Origin: Biomphalaria glabrata
Lineage: Eukaryota; Mollusca; Gastropoda; Planorbidae
Assembly (NCBI RefSeq): GCF_947242115.1
Contig: NC_074715.1
Location: 53,676,170-53,740,169, forward strand
Direction: 5' to 3'
Length of the DNA stretch: 64,000 nt
Shown: one piece after another, positions 1 to 12,400 of the stretch
Layout: the number at the start of each line of letters is the position of its first letter
How positions within the stretch are numbered: position 1 is the stretch's first letter
Made by a program: the position numbers and the translations under genes
The notes under the pieces: generated by a model
The model's input: the letters and a program-made list of their open reading frames with translations, nothing else
Told to the model about the DNA's origin: nothing
Database searches by the model: none

Positions 1-66
1 GGGGGTCGCATCAGAGTGGGTGATTGTAAAAAGGGGTCGACGAGCTTAAAAGGTTGAGAACCGCTG
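1..66. mobile_element. End of a hAT-type DNA transposon (rest lies before the window)
   Basis: The window opens in sequence that ends AAAAGGTTGAGAACCGCTG. Read on the other strand this is CAGCGGTTCTCAACC, the terminal inverted repeat typical of Charlie-like hAT elements. The GGGGTCG words just inside also fit that family. The other end and the target duplication lie outside the window, so autonomy cannot be judged. Confidence 0.55.
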
Positions 67-252
67 ATTTATGGTGTCTTCGCCTGTAACATTTATGTTC
101 ATGTATCATTACCATGTTAACACTTGTTTGCTTCCAAATATTACATTTGTAAATCTCTATGAATATGTGTTTCTCGTTTACACGTCAATGTTGACTGTAC
201 TCCCAACGGTGGACATCCACCCTACAACTTAGTTAATCTTATTGTCTACTTA

Positions 253-410
253 GGCAGACCCTACTTCCACTACAGCCCAACATAACCAACACCCTGTATG
301 GCAGTGCTGAACAACTGAAGAAAACAGCACAATATTTTTCCTTGGCACAGTCTGCAAAAGAGCTCACAGCTCAGCAGCAATAAAGCTGGCTAGAAGAAGA
401 AGAAGAAGAA
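253..410 (+). mobile_element. 5'-truncated LINE tail with target site duplication
   Basis: This 158-bp piece is nearly the same as 5064-5213, the 3' end of an RNase-H-bearing LINE, and ends in a GAA microsatellite. It is flanked by the 11-bp direct repeat TTGTCTACTTA at 242-252 and 411-421. Truncation at the 5' end, a simple tail and a target duplication are the marks of target-primed reverse transcription. The exact duplication suggests a fairly recent insertion. Confidence 0.8.
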
Positions 411-1559
411 TTGTCTACTTATGCATTTGTTATTTATTCATATCCATGTTCATCTGGACCTGCTCACGCCTAGATAATTTCCTTACCTGTGCCTATGTAG
501 GCCTGCCTGTATATGTGCACACATATATATACATATAATCATGCTTGTTTTTGCTATGCACATACTGTGCTGTTACCATGCAGTCTCGCATGTCTACCCC
601 ACTATTTTCGGCCTGTATAGTTATGAGCCCTTTTCTACCCCCCCCCCCCATTTTTCCCTTCTTCTTGTCACGGTCCTCTGGTCACGAGCGACCGTGGACT
701 TGTTTACCTGTGGGTCAATGAGGTCACAGGGGCTACAACCCTGTAATATGGTTCCCCTGTTTCCCTCCTCATTTATGCCCCTGCCTTGTACATTTATATG
801 TGTATTCGTAATATTATTATTATATTATTTGTATAGCAATTATTATTAGACCTGGTGAACTGTCGTTAACATGTATCTTAGTAAGTCTGAGGGAGACGCT
901 CCTATCAAGGATGCGCCCCTCGCCAATCAGCCTGTATGGTTTAATAATTCAGGCTCCTCTCACGTCTCATCTCATAGCCTCCTACATCAGGGCTGGCGTG
1001 TTTTGTTGCCTGAAGGTAGACCCCAGCAGCTCTCCACACATTCCCATCGAGGATGAGTCACTCATCACCCTCGACCAGAACTGAAGGCATTCCAGGCTGA
1101 AGTCCCAGGACCGGTCTGCACCTACCACTGGAGTAAGCCCACCGAGTGGCATCCTCATATTCATCACACTAGTGCCTGCCTACCCGCAGGGCGCCAGCAA
1201 CTGGCCGCCAGCACAACGGAGCCTCATCTCACCCCACCCAGAAGGAGAATCTTGGATACAGATAAGTGAGAGACAGCCGAATAAGCAAACTGTACTCGAG
1301 TTCTATGAGCAACATCCCAGTGATGATATTGGCTTATAATTCGTTATAAATCACCTTGTACCCCCTCCCCCCCCCCCATACTCATCGATTGTATTTCTTC
1401 TTAATTATTCTTTATTAAATATTTGTTTCTTCCACAAAATCATTTAGCTTTGCGTTTTCCTTGTGCCTGTCTATGTGCCTATATAATACCAACAAAATAT
1501 TTACCACGTTGTGGCTCTGAGACTTTACCCCTAGGAGTCGCAGGCCAACGTCCCCATCG

Positions 1560-2540
1560 GGAAGTGCAAGCGAACCGATCGGCGGACTTATTCCACCACA
1601 GGAGATGGCGATGGCATCGATCCCGCCCCCCCCCCCCTAAACGTTCAAATGGGGGGAGGGGTCCAATTTATTTGTAGAAATCACAGAATCAATGGACCTC
1701 ATTCACCAATCGTAAACAAACAACATTTAGTCACGTGATCTTATTGAGAAAACAACGAAACAAACGATCACGTGACAACCATCATGAATTAAACATGAGA
1801 TCGTAAATTATATAGAAGAGATAGAGAATCACGTGGTTAAATGTTGTTTTTTTTTACGATTGGTGAATGAGGTCCATTAAATATCTATAGGCTTATAATT
1901 AAAACTTTTTATTGATATTTTAACCGATATTTACATTATGTCGTTTCCCTGTTAGCCGATTGGATGAGGTGGGGGGGGCGAATACATCTACTGCCCTTCC
2001 CACCTACTACTTTTATTTAGAAATCATATTTTGTAAACAAAATTAGATGATTAATATATAATTTTTTATATTATATCGCTACACTTCTGGTATCTTAGCC
2101 GTCTCGGTGAGATGGGCGGGGGAGGGGGGGGGGATTGCTTCAACTGCCCTCCCCATTATAGCCCTCTGAGGGGGGGGGGCGGTCCCATTTTTATGGAGAA
2201 ATCATAGTTTGTGAACAAAATTAGTTGAATATCTATATAATACAAGGTAAATATTGATGTATTAACCCATTTGTATATTATGTCGCACACAGACTCTGAC
2301 CTCAAATTTTATCATCAGTAAATATAACATGAAAAAAGGGGTGTACCAGGTGGGAGGGGCGATACATGCCACCGCCTTCAGCCCATCGGACTAACCAATA
2401 CCCTTTTCTTTTTGTATTTTAGATAAGAAATTACAAAATTAAAAAAAAAAAAATTATATATGCTATAAATTAAATTCTTATATCGAGTCGCCCCACCCCC
2501 TATTTTTTAATGCAATTGCGATCATTAGCAGACGCTTTCA
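1560..2540. repeat. Diverged tandem repeat, unit about 200 bp, three to four copies
   Basis: Similar blocks recur near 1640, 2010 and 2186. Each has a G-run, then an AGAAATCA word, then (G)AACAAAATTAG, then AATATCTATA and ATTATGTCG. Copies are diverged and the G-runs vary in length. The first copy is split by the MITE at 1691-1878. No coding potential was seen. Confidence 0.55.
1691..1878. mobile_element. MITE with long terminal inverted repeats
   Basis: The left end AATGGACCTCATTCACCAAT is matched in reverse complement at the right end. The inverted repeat extends about 45 bp inward, taking in AACAACATTTA and TCACGTG. There is no ORF. Comparing it with the neighbouring repeat units shows an unoccupied version of the site, which supports a separate insertion. 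The superfamily is not clear because no unambiguous target duplication is visible. Confidence 0.75.
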
Positions 2541-3402
2541 CTCTACAGCTCTCTTCCCTTTCCAGACGAAAACATGACGTTTTAAAATAGAATAGTCAAA
2601 TATGGCTACAGAGTTTATGTCATTGCACACGAATTTATCTTAGTTATTTTAAGAAAGACTTTGTTTTGGAACATTTAGAATTCATACAAATTTGCTCATT
2701 ATAAGAGTAACAATTAAGATAAATTCCGAATCCAAACATTATTTTCCTAGTCACCATTTTTCCAACCTTTACTCATACTGATATTTTTCTATTGTATACA
2801 AAATGAATCCTAAAAAATGCAAAAAAAAAATTGAAGTAGAATCTGGTTGGCCTACTTAATTTCTTCTCCCACTTCCGACATTATTTTTTTTAGAGCTTTG
2901 AATTATAGTTCTGTAACAAAACTAAAGTTACAAACATACCTATTGGAAAAAATGTATCACTTACAAATGAGCTTTTTTTTTAAAAAAAAAATATTTTTCG
3001 AATTTTTGTTTTTTTCGGCGATCCTCAAAGTCTTAATCTAAATATGTGGGGTGTCAGGAAAATGTGTTTCTGCAGTGAAGAATGCAAGAAAATGCTTTTG
3101 GCGTCAGGGCTTCGCCCCGGACCCCTCTGTGGTAGCTTAGGGCGCTCCCACAGACCACTTAGCTGTCAAGAGAAAGGCCTCAACATGGCTGTTTTTTTTT
3201 TTAATAATTTTTCTGCGGCGATCCTCCCCTTTCAAACCTTGTGATCTATATGGCAGGTCATTTGTTTAGGGTTTGGAAAAAAATCGTCCCCCACCCCCCC
3301 CCCCTTTTCCCATTCCCAAGTTCTGAATCCGCTAGTGCTTGTATAGCACCACAGATTTTTCTTTCCCATGTATTTAGTTAATTTCGTTTCTTTTTTTTCC
3401 AG

Positions 3403-3587
3403 AAATAAAAATTAGAGAGCCTTACCGAGGCGCGTCCGTTGCAACTACGTCAAAATCCAGTGGAGTAAGCACAGGCAGGTCCAGCAGTGCAGACACTCAA
3501 GCCAGCAGTAAATCTAGATCTAGGTCCTCCTCCGTGGACGACATAGCGACACACGTGACTTTCAAGGACGTCAAGGACGCCGTGTAA
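3403..3587 (+). CDS. Last coding exon of an unrecognised gene (Ser-rich C-terminus)
   Basis: A strong acceptor (pyrimidine run then CAG) precedes position 3403 and TAA ends at 3587. The exon starts inside a codon: two bases complete a split codon, then IKIREPYRGA follows. The roughly 60 residues are rich in Ser, Thr, Lys and Arg (for example SKSRSRSSSVDD), so this is probably a disordered cytoplasmic tail with kinase sites. The last four residues KDAV fit a class III PDZ ligand. Earlier exons lie before the window or were not recognised. The family is unknown; the exon call rests on the acceptor, open frame and downstream poly(A) signal. Confidence 0.6.
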
Positions 3588-3688
3588 ACAATTCTATAAC
3601 CGCTCTGCTGCTCAATTTGATGCCAACTTGTAAAAATGACATTCCCCACTATACCTTTGTAGATTTTTTTTTTCTTTTCTGTTAAGTC

Positions 3689-3694
3689 AATAAA
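3689..3694 (+). terminator. Poly(A) signal AATAAA
   Basis: A consensus AATAAA lies about 100 bp after the stop codon at 3587, after a T-rich stretch. It gives the upstream exon a short, plausible 3' UTR. Confidence 0.6.
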
Positions 3695-3770
3695 TCTATA
3701 TCATAGTGTCGCTTTGTTAGCGAGTATGATGTGCTGAAATGAATGGATGATAGGCTTTCTTTTTTGTAAC

Positions 3771-4198
3771 ATCATCATCATCATCATCAAACTCCATTTG
3801 AGTGAGGGCTTGAGAGGCTCAAATCCTCTCTTGCAAAATCCCTGGACAGAAACCCTGCTGTCTTGCGTGGTGCATAAATGTCACCATACAGATCGAGAAT
3901 TTTGGGTTTCCCAGACCTGTCGAGACGGAGATCAGCAAGTCTGGGGCAGTCAAACAGAATATGAGGCACGGTTTCCTCTTCTTCCCCCCAGCGGGGGCAC
4001 CGTGAATTGAAATTCGGCCATAGCCGCGAGAAATATGAGCCAACAGGATAATGGCCTGTCCTGCACTGTGCTATAATAGCTTGCTCAGGCCTGAGCAGCC
4101 TCCACCACGGGGAAGTGCGGTCAGCGCGCCTTATGCGCTCCCAGACTCCACGGGCTTTTTGGGACTTGTCCCAGCACTCAAACCACTTTGTAACAGAA
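3771..4198 (-). mobile_element. LINE 3' end (C-terminal zinc-knuckle region), 5'-truncated
   Basis: The minus strand reads CRTGHYPVGSYFSRLWPNFN, then a Cys-Pro-Arg-Trp-Gly motif and ETVPHILFDCPRL. This is the Cys/His knuckle found after RNase H in jockey/I-like LINEs. It ends in a GAT microsatellite tail at 3771-3788. It is a different family from the GAA-tailed LINEs nearby. Confidence 0.75.
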
Positions 4199-4524
4199 GA
4201 AGAAGGTTATTGCAAGTGTACTATTTTAACTTAAGCCTTTAACTAATTCATTATCACCCAAATCAAACCAGAGAAACAATAAGTGGTTTTATTATAACTG
4301 CTGAAAACTTGTAGTCAAAATAAAAGTGGCCTCTATCTGCAGATTTGAATAATGGGCCATTTGTAAGCCTCCATGCACTAGGGCTCCATCCTGAGATTAT
4401 TCCCTTACTGTGCAGTCCAGGTATCTGGCAGTGTAGGGTTCACCTGTCTCAGTACAGGGCACAACCCCCGCATGCACCAGTTCAAGGTTAGTCGTATCTT
4501 CGCTTTCTACAGTGGATCCCTGGA
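4199..4524. other. Unclassified noncoding stretch
   Basis: No gene, RNA or clear repeat boundary was seen between the LINE end and the SINE. The short open frame crossing 4472-5041 is a chance join of SINE and LINE sequence. Confidence 0.4.
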
Positions 4525-4693
4525 CCCTTGGATGGCTGCCTGGTCGTGCGGTTTGCGCGCTGACTGTCTTTCGGATTTATCGATGGTCGAGGGTTCAAAC
4601 CCTGCCCGCTCCCATCCCCCGTCGTCCTGCGGGAGGTTTGGACTAGGAAGTAAACTATCTTCAACTCTGAAGGAACATCCGAAACATGTAAAC
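4525..4693 (+). mobile_element. tRNA-derived SINE, family 1
   Basis: The head resembles a tRNA: TGGTCGTGCGGTTTGCGCGC as A box and GAGGGTTCAAACCC as B box. The body GGAGGTTTGGACTAGGAAGT and end CTGAAGGAACATCCGAAACA recur at eight other places in the window on both strands. RNA polymerase III promotion is inferred from the boxes. It abuts the LINE piece that follows, so one probably inserted into the other. Confidence 0.8.
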
Positions 4694-5213
4694 ATTGGCA
4701 TCATGGGAAATGAAAAGACAGATAAACTATCAAAGGCAGGTTCATCTATGGAACAACCAGATAGACCTGTTAATTACTTTATCCTAAGGTCAATGTTAGT
4801 CAACAATCACAAAGAGGAGTGGCTCAACCAATGGGCATCAGGAAACACAGGCAGAGCCATGTACAGAGAAATGACTACGCCTAACAAACTGGACAGTATT
4901 AACTTCCTCCCCCGCAAAGAACAATCTACAATTTTCCAACTAAGAACAGGACACACACCACTATTAAATTACCATCTGAACAAAATAAACTCCACACAAC
5001 TCCCCCTTGCAGACACTGAACCCACCCCTTTGAAACCGTAAACCATATCCTCTAATCCACCTTAGGCAGACCCTACTTCCACTACAGCCCAACATAACCA
5101 ACACCCTGTACGGCAGTGCTGAACAACTGAAGAAAACAGCACACTTTTTTTCCTTAGCACAGTCTGCAAAAGAGCTCACAGCTCAGCAGCAATAAAGCTG
5201 ACTAAAAGAAGAA
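4694..5213 (+). mobile_element. LINE 3' part: end of RNase H domain and C-terminal tail
   Basis: Residues GNEKTDKLSKAGS match the end of the LINE RNase H domain (GNEKADxLAK). QLRTGHTPLLNYHLNKI and ADTEPT then give the C-terminal region, followed by a 3' UTR matching 253-410 and an AAGAAGAA tail. The frame is broken near 5040, so it is dead. It belongs to the jockey/I-like group with RNase H. Confidence 0.8.
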
Positions 5214-5330
5214 TCTTCGCTTTGTGTCTCTGAGCACACTGCAATCATAGAGGATGTGTTCCAGTGTCGACAATGGGATCGTGGTTCTCCCGGATCCTAG
5301 CGAGGTAGGGTTAGCCTGCCACCAACTTTT
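5214..5330 (-). mobile_element. LINE C-terminal fragment, degraded
   Basis: The minus strand reads STLEHILYDCSVLRDTKRRF, like the last part of a LINE Cys/His knuckle. It is short and lies between the GAA tail of one element and a SINE. Family assignment is tentative. Confidence 0.45.
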
Positions 5331-5334
5331 ATTT

Positions 5335-5493
5335 CTTTTACCTGTATCAGTCGTTCCTTCAGAATTGAAGTTAATTGGACATTCCTTGCCCAAACCTCCC
5401 GCAGTACGACTGGTGATGGCGGCGGGCAGAGTTTGAACCAGGCATCAGCGAGGCGATAGTCCAGAGCGTATACCGCACGATCAGGCCTTTCGT
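5335..5493 (-). mobile_element. tRNA-derived SINE, family 1 (diverged copy)
   Basis: The order on this strand is TTCCTTCAGAATTGAAG, CCAAACCTCCCGCAG, GTTTGAACCAGGC and a tRNA-like head, the reverse complement of the copy at 4525. Many differences mark it as an older copy. Confidence 0.7.
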
Positions 5494-8400
5494 CACCCTT
5501 ACCTTTATTTTAACGCTTTCATCAATAGTTACACCGATTCCAGCGACCTGTAATTCTCGTGAACTTTGACCTATTGCTAACTCGGGCAGGGAGACTACTC
5601 AGGAAATTAGTACAAATGATTTTTTCACATTGACAGAAATTCTCAAACAAAGACAACATAAGGAAACGAACTCATTTATTTTGTGTGCATCATCAAATTG
5701 AATTTTATTTGGTTGAATTAATGTGTGACGAAAAAACCGTGGCTCAGTTGGACATATTAGCTGATGGACAGTTTCTTTTTTAGAAGGATGATAAATCATA
5801 AAGTCAACTCTTTATGGTACAACATGTCATCAAGTCATAAGTCAATAGTATAAACATCATCTCTCAAAACGCTTTTAAATTTGTTAAGATATCTTTAAAT
5901 GCTATAAATAAAGGAATGAGGGAAAGAAAGTTACAAATTGTGAACTGAAAAATATACACAATGAGAATTTACCGAAACAAATATCTATGTACACAATAAA
6001 TAATTTGAATCAATCAAGCCAAAGTGAACTGAACTATGTGCTCAGTGTCTGATACAACTGAATTATCCTGGACAAAATCATGTTTAGGTATGATCCTTTT
6101 GAAGTGAGAGTTGAATGTAACCAAGCCTGGAGAACAACCCATTGCTTATAGATGACTTTGTCTAGTTTGCCAGCTGACCACAAAAAAAAAAAAAATATTG
6201 ACATGAAATATGTAAGAGAGGACTAGGAGCCAGCAGTAAACTAAGTGGACATCTTTCCCCAGTCACAACTGTCAGCTCATAATCCACATTGTACTCGGGG
6301 GTAATAATAGAAATATGTCTTTGTAGATGCATCAATAAGTTCTTAGTTTTTCAATCACAAACACATCAAAGTAGCCATTTACCAACTTATATATATAGAT
6401 AGATAACTTACAACTGCCTGTACATTATTTTTTCCAAATTTAGAAACATATAACATTTAGGTCACACTTAATAAAAAAAACAAAACTAATTGAGCTAAAC
6501 ACTACAGTAATAATAAATGAATAGAATTAGTGACACTAATTAGTCAAACAGAAGTACAATTGAAAGAACTACATGAATTTAACAATCCAAATATTCAACT
6601 TATTCAAGTCTCTTTGCTTTCAGACAAGACTTTGTTCCTAAGTCAGTTGCTGGGACATCACAAAATAATATGTGCTTTATATACAGGAGGCTAATAGATG
6701 ACAGTTCAACAAATTTATCACATAGTAAACTCAACTCCAGCTTACTAGAGCTTAGACTAATTATTTTTTTTTTTTTACAAGTCCTTCTAATGTCATAGTA
6801 TCACAGCCAAGTCATGTGTCGTCTATTGCAAGAGTCAAGTCATCAAGTCATCTATTACCCCAGAGTCTAATCAAGTCATTAAGTCATCTATTACCCCAGA
6901 GTCTAACCCCTACAAGTCATTAATCCATGTGTAGATCTAAAGCAGTCATTCGGTCCAAATTTCATTTTCTCTGGAGCAATAAATAGATTGATTTATTTCA
7001 AGACAAGAATCTAAAAACAGACCCCCGACAAGTCGTTAAGTCATAGTCAAGACTGGATGAACTAATCCCTTAAAGCCTAAACTGGTAACTCTGCGCAAGT
7101 TTGCTTTCAAGAAAATTTTCCCCCAAACGACTCTCCGCCAGTCAAAAAAAATGTAATACATTCTCTTGCTGTGCAAACTCTTAAAATTAACTACCAAGAA
7201 TCACATTGAACAAAATAAGTATGGTTAGCTTAGAAGATGCACAGTCGATGACTTAAAATATAAAGAAAATATCCTACTCAGTACCAAAAATTCAGAAGCA
7301 TTAAAAATGACGAACAGTAAAAAAAAAAAAAAAAAAAACTAGGGATGTTTTGATATTCCACTGGAAAAACAACTTGAATGATCACCAAATAAATGAGAAT
7401 ATAACAGTATGCATGAGAGTCCTGTGCGCTGAGGAGCTGTAACAAAGGAGTTCTGTCATTTCCCATAAGATAACGTTGTCATGTTAGAGAGCTACACACT
7501 TTAGTCATGTGAAAACCTCATTGGTCTAAGTATTTCCACCCTACAGTCTTTGTTTCATAGTAACATCATTTGAATCCAAACCAAAATAAAATAGAACATT
7601 AACACACACACAAATCTCAATATTAAAGCATTTTAACATGGAGAGTCTGGCTTTCTTAAATCTAGAAAACACAAATTGTTCATTTCTAAGACAGGGAGTC
7701 TTCCTTATGTCTAGAAAATGTTAACTTTCTTTTATCAGCCTTGTTCAAATGGAAATATCTTTCTCTTATACAGTTTAAGAATTAAAAAAAAAATAACTTC
7801 ATCAATGAAATGTCTTTGAACCTTACAAAGCTTTACAATTTGTATATGCCACTCATCTCATCACTGAAAATATAGATCTGAATGAAACTGTAATTTTCCT
7901 TCATTCCTGTTTATTTATATATTTTTTTTAAAAGTTATTTTTGAATGAAAATGCGAGTCTTAAGACTTTCATTATATCTATGTTTTACTACACTTCACAT
8001 TCAACCCATAAGGACAAGTAAGGGTCATTGAACAAAATATTTACACAACAAATTTAGATTGCATTTTTGTCAAAAATTGTTATTACATAAACCCAAAAAA
8101 AACAACAACACCCACATTACATCATAGTTAGTGATATACACAGACTATAGATCTACACAAAACAGTTTGAAATATATATAGTTAGGGTATGACATGTTTA
8201 AATGCTGTAGAAAACCTGAACCAAGGAAATGAAACAATGAATTAGGACGTGATGTGTACGAGAATTCTCTGCACAATAAGCATAAAGGGTGTGAACAATT
8301 GAGTGATACTTCTGTAGTAAAATAAAGGTGGGATTAGATGAGGGATACTGTTGCGAATGTATGACATACTGTTACAATTTAATCAAAGTGAAACATTTAC

Positions 8401-8507
8401 CAAGAATTATATTACATGTAAGGTTGCTGAGTTGAGGTACAAAACCAAAGAACAAGTCAATTGTAAAGAAAGAAATTTAATACTAAGTTAATGAGATTCT
8501 AAATGAG

Positions 8508-9497
8508 CAACAAGACAGAGCAGAGGAAAGCAGACTGAAGTGTGAGCGTAAACAAGATAGAGCAGAGGAAAGCAGACTGAAGTGTCAGCATAAACAAGAC
8601 AGAGCAGAGGAAAGCAGACTGAAGTGTCAGCATAAACAAGACAGAGCAGAGGAAAGCAGACTGAAGTGTCAGCGTAAAACAAGACAGAGCAGAGGAAAGC
8701 AGACTGAAGTGTCAGCGTAAACAAGACAGAGCAGAGGAAAGCAGACTGAAAAGTCAGCATAAACAAGACAGAGCAGAGGAAAGCGACTGAAGTGTCAGCG
8801 TAAACAAGACAGAGCAGAGGAAAGCGACTGAAGTGTCAGCGTCAACAAGACAGAGCAGAGGAAAGCAGACTGAAGTGTCAGCGCAAACAAGACAGAGCAG
8901 AGGAAAGCAGACTGAAGTGTCAGCGTAAACAAGACAGAGCAGAGGAAACAGACTCAAGTGTCAGTGTCAACAAGACAGATCAGAGGAAAGCAGACTCAAG
9001 TGTCGGCGTAAACAAGACAGAGCAGAGAAAAGCAGACTGAAAAGTCAGCATAAAGACAGAGCAGAGGAAAGCAGACTGAAGTGTCAGCGTAAACAAGACA
9101 AGAGAAGAGGAAAGCAGACTAAAGTGTCAGCGTAAACAAGACAGAGCAGAGGAAAGCGACTGAAGTGTCAGCGTTAACAAGACAGAGCAGAGGAAAGCAG
9201 ACTGAAGTGTCAGCGCAAACAAGACAGAGCAGAGGAAAGCAGACTGAAGTGTCAGCGTAAACAAGACAGAGCAGAGGAAACAGACTCAAGTGTCAGTGTC
9301 AACAAGACAGAGCAGAGGAAAGCAGACTCAAGTGTCGGCGTAAACAAGACAGAGCAGAGAAAAGCAGACTGAAAAGTCAGCATAAAGACAGAGCAGAGGA
9401 AAGCAGACTGAAGTGTCAGCGTAAACAAGACAAGAGAAGAGGAAAGCAGACTAAAGTGTCAGCGTAAACAAGACAGAGCAGAGGAAACAGACTGAAA
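8508..9497. repeat. Minisatellite, 42-43 bp unit, about 23 copies with higher-order duplication
   Basis: The unit contains ACAAGACAGAGCAGAGGAAA then GCAGACTGAAGTGTCAGC. Variant units (missing bases, CTCAAG for CTGAAG, AAAGTCAGCATAAAGAC, AAGAGAAGAGG) recur in the same order about 332 bp apart, for example near 9089 and 9421. A block of about eight units was therefore duplicated as a whole. Minus-strand ORFs here simply reflect the repeat. Confidence 0.95.
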
Positions 9498-12400
9498 TGC
9501 CATTTAAATGTAAAACTCTATAGATTCTTCTGATATTAGCTTCATGAAATAGCTGCAAGGGAGAATGTCCAGAAATAATAGCAATGGGGAATAAGGTTCT
9601 TTTCATTATGGGGTCTCCACAAACCATTTCCACTTGTTAGCCAATCTTTGTTCCTCTTTAAAAGACATTAAACAAAAAAAAAAACATGGTTAAAAGTATG
9701 ACTAGCTTTAATTCTTTTTTGTGGATGATAATTAAAGAGAAAAAAAAAACAATAAGCATACATTAGTACATTAATAAAGATTGGAAGGTCTAGTAAAGAA
9801 AAAAATATTACATCACGACCCCATTCCTCTCTCTGTGCCATTTTTTCTTTCATATAGTCGAATAAAACAAAGAGCTTCAACATAAGAACTTTTGACCATT
9901 TTTTATTTATTCGAAGAAACGTCTGTAATATATAAGAGACCTTTTAAATTTAATTCATTAAATGTTGCCTCTTATCATAAAAATATATTAACACATTTAA
10001 AGGAATAAATTTAAAAAAATGTTGATTGTATGCTCGCCAGTTTATACATTAGTTCAAGATTACTGTACATTAATCGATTACAGTTTGATACCAGTTTTGA
10101 CTTGAAGAAAACTAGTGTTTAAGTGGTTTTTTTAATTTAATAAATCAGAATGAAAACAAAATGATTCCCAAGAAAAAAATAATCTTTTTTCCCACACAAA
10201 ATCTTTGTTATTGGTCTATTGTCTCATTATCTTATATAAAAATATCTGCAATATAGTTTCTCCTACTATTAAATGTTTTAAATTAGATTTTTTAAAAATG
10301 TCACAATTTCAAGGCACTAAAATTTTGACCAAAAAAAAAAAATCATTCACAGCTATTACTATCACAGTTATTACATAACTGACAAAAACATATCACTACA
10401 CAGAATGCAGAAAATGTTATGTCTAAGCATGTTATGAGATTTGATTGAAGTAAAAATACATACTTTCAAAGCATAGTAATGGTTAAGTTTTTCCTTCTGT
10501 CAAGTAAAGTGATTAAAGTAAAATGATTAAATCATTTCTTCAGTAGGCAGTAAAATGAAAATGTTTAGTATTTCTGATTGGCTTCAAGATAATATTTAAA
10601 CGAAACAGGAGAAGAATTTTGTTTATTTTTAAACATGTCACCTTTTGTTTACATCTGAACTCATGCTGGCTAACCTTTATGAAACCAGTTGTAAGGTACA
10701 AAGAAAAATAAGTCTTGTTGCAAACAGTGAAAAATTTTAACCTAACATGGCACAAAATTATATTGGTTACACGCATTGAAGACTTGCCTGAAAATTTAAA
10801 TGTGACAAAAAGTCATAAAGACATAAAAACTGTACCCTTGGGAGAAGTATGTTCATCTGGGTAACCTTCTGATTGGAGGTGAAAACAAGAGGAAGAAAAT
10901 GCTCTCTGGTTTGTCGAACGTCAAATTTATCAAAAGTAAACGGCTACCAAGCAAGACAGTCCAAGAAGCGTCTAACAACAATGACACACTAAACAAAAAC
11001 TAGATAGTAACAGATGAAAAGATAGGATAGGACAATAATACACTAAATAGTTATTGTTTGCAACCCAAATATCCCAACAAACTGTTAAGAATTAATTAGT
11101 CAAATGATATCATTTATGACTCTTTATAATGAGAACTGGTAATGTCTACCATTCTAAAATAAGGTTGTTTAACCCCAAACATTTCTGTCCCAAACAGAGG
11201 GAGACAAAAAAAAAAATCCTCCAATAATCATCTAAGTACATACTTTGTCTCAGGAGACAGAAAGTGACAAATATTTATGTGTTAATTCAATATTTACATT
11301 GCCAAAGAAAAAATTTTATTTTTTATTGTTGCCTACAGTGACAGCTACAGAGGATAAGACTTAAAACAAAAAGCACTACTGATTAATTTACTTCTGCAGT
11401 TTCAAACAAGATAGACATTTCATTAAAAAAAAAAAATAAGTGTGGACATTCTTTCAGAACTCATCATGATGTCCTAACCCTAATGGAAGTAGGTAGTGTT
11501 TAACCTCAGGTCCACATGATGACAGCCCATAGGGTATACAACACGACCAGCCAATTAGTTTGAATTTAATATTAGTGTTCCATCTATTTCCACCACTGTG
11601 AAATAGCTAAATACATTTTTTAAGCCAGAAAAATCTAAAAGATTAAAAAGAAAGTGTCAACGTGTTTACAATTTAAAATAATAAGAGAGGATAAGAGCGA
11701 TTCGTAATCAAAATTCAAACATTAAGGAAAAAAAATATATCTATCAACAGAAAGTGTATAATTACAAATGTAACACTCCATGAAGTTGTTATAAAATGTC
11801 ATAAACAATGACATGAACCAAAAGAATACTTGAACAGTTGTACCAGAAGTAAGTTTATTGAAATTGTTTAGACTAACACAGTTTACACTCTGGTCAATAA
11901 TAATATATTTTTTTTAAATGTTTATTTGTCTAATAGTAAAAATAGTGTCTTGAAGTAACGAATAGTGCAGACTTTTTATTTGAATTTGAATAGGTTTAAT
12001 TTCATAAGTTGGACTGTGAAATTAAAAGCTTTGCAATAAGAACATCATATAAAAACAACATTCAAAACAAGACAAAAAACTGAACTTTTGCCATACAAAA
12101 CAACCCAACAACGAAGTCATCATTTGAAATTGATTTAGTTGTGTCCCTTCTGATATAAATAGATTGCATTATTTACAAAATACAACGCATCAAAGTTTCA
12201 AAATGAAACAGCCGGGTCCAGTTATCACAAGACAAGAACGCTATCTGTTATGGTCAACCACAAATTAAGACTCCACCCTTAAGAATCAGGATCTAAAATC
12301 TGATGGTACCACTAAACAGTGCAGCACCTCAGAAATTTAGATTTGTATTTTTTTTGATGAATTTACAACAAATTGAAGTATTTGAAGCATTCAAATTATT

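Larger units (their letters stand above)
67..3402 (+). other. Intron sequence before the last exon at 3403
   Basis: No coding exon could be supported here. The stretch contains the LINE tail, diverged tandem repeat and MITE listed separately. Between about 480 and 1560 there is unique-looking, partly GC-richer sequence with C-runs that I could not classify. It may be an old retroelement fragment, but no domain is visible. Short ORFs here have no recognisable similarity. Confidence 0.5.

Noticed and set aside
541-1677. Several short ORFs suggesting an old retroelement or gene
   Set aside because: No conserved domain, splice pattern or terminal repeat could be identified.
4525-4610. tRNA gene
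   Set aside because: A and B box-like words are present but no cloverleaf acceptor stem closes, and the sequence recurs with the same extra body; it is a SINE head.
8488-8957. Leucine/cysteine-rich repeated ORFs on the minus strand
   Set aside because: Product of the 42-bp minisatellite; frame is lost at every length-variant unit.
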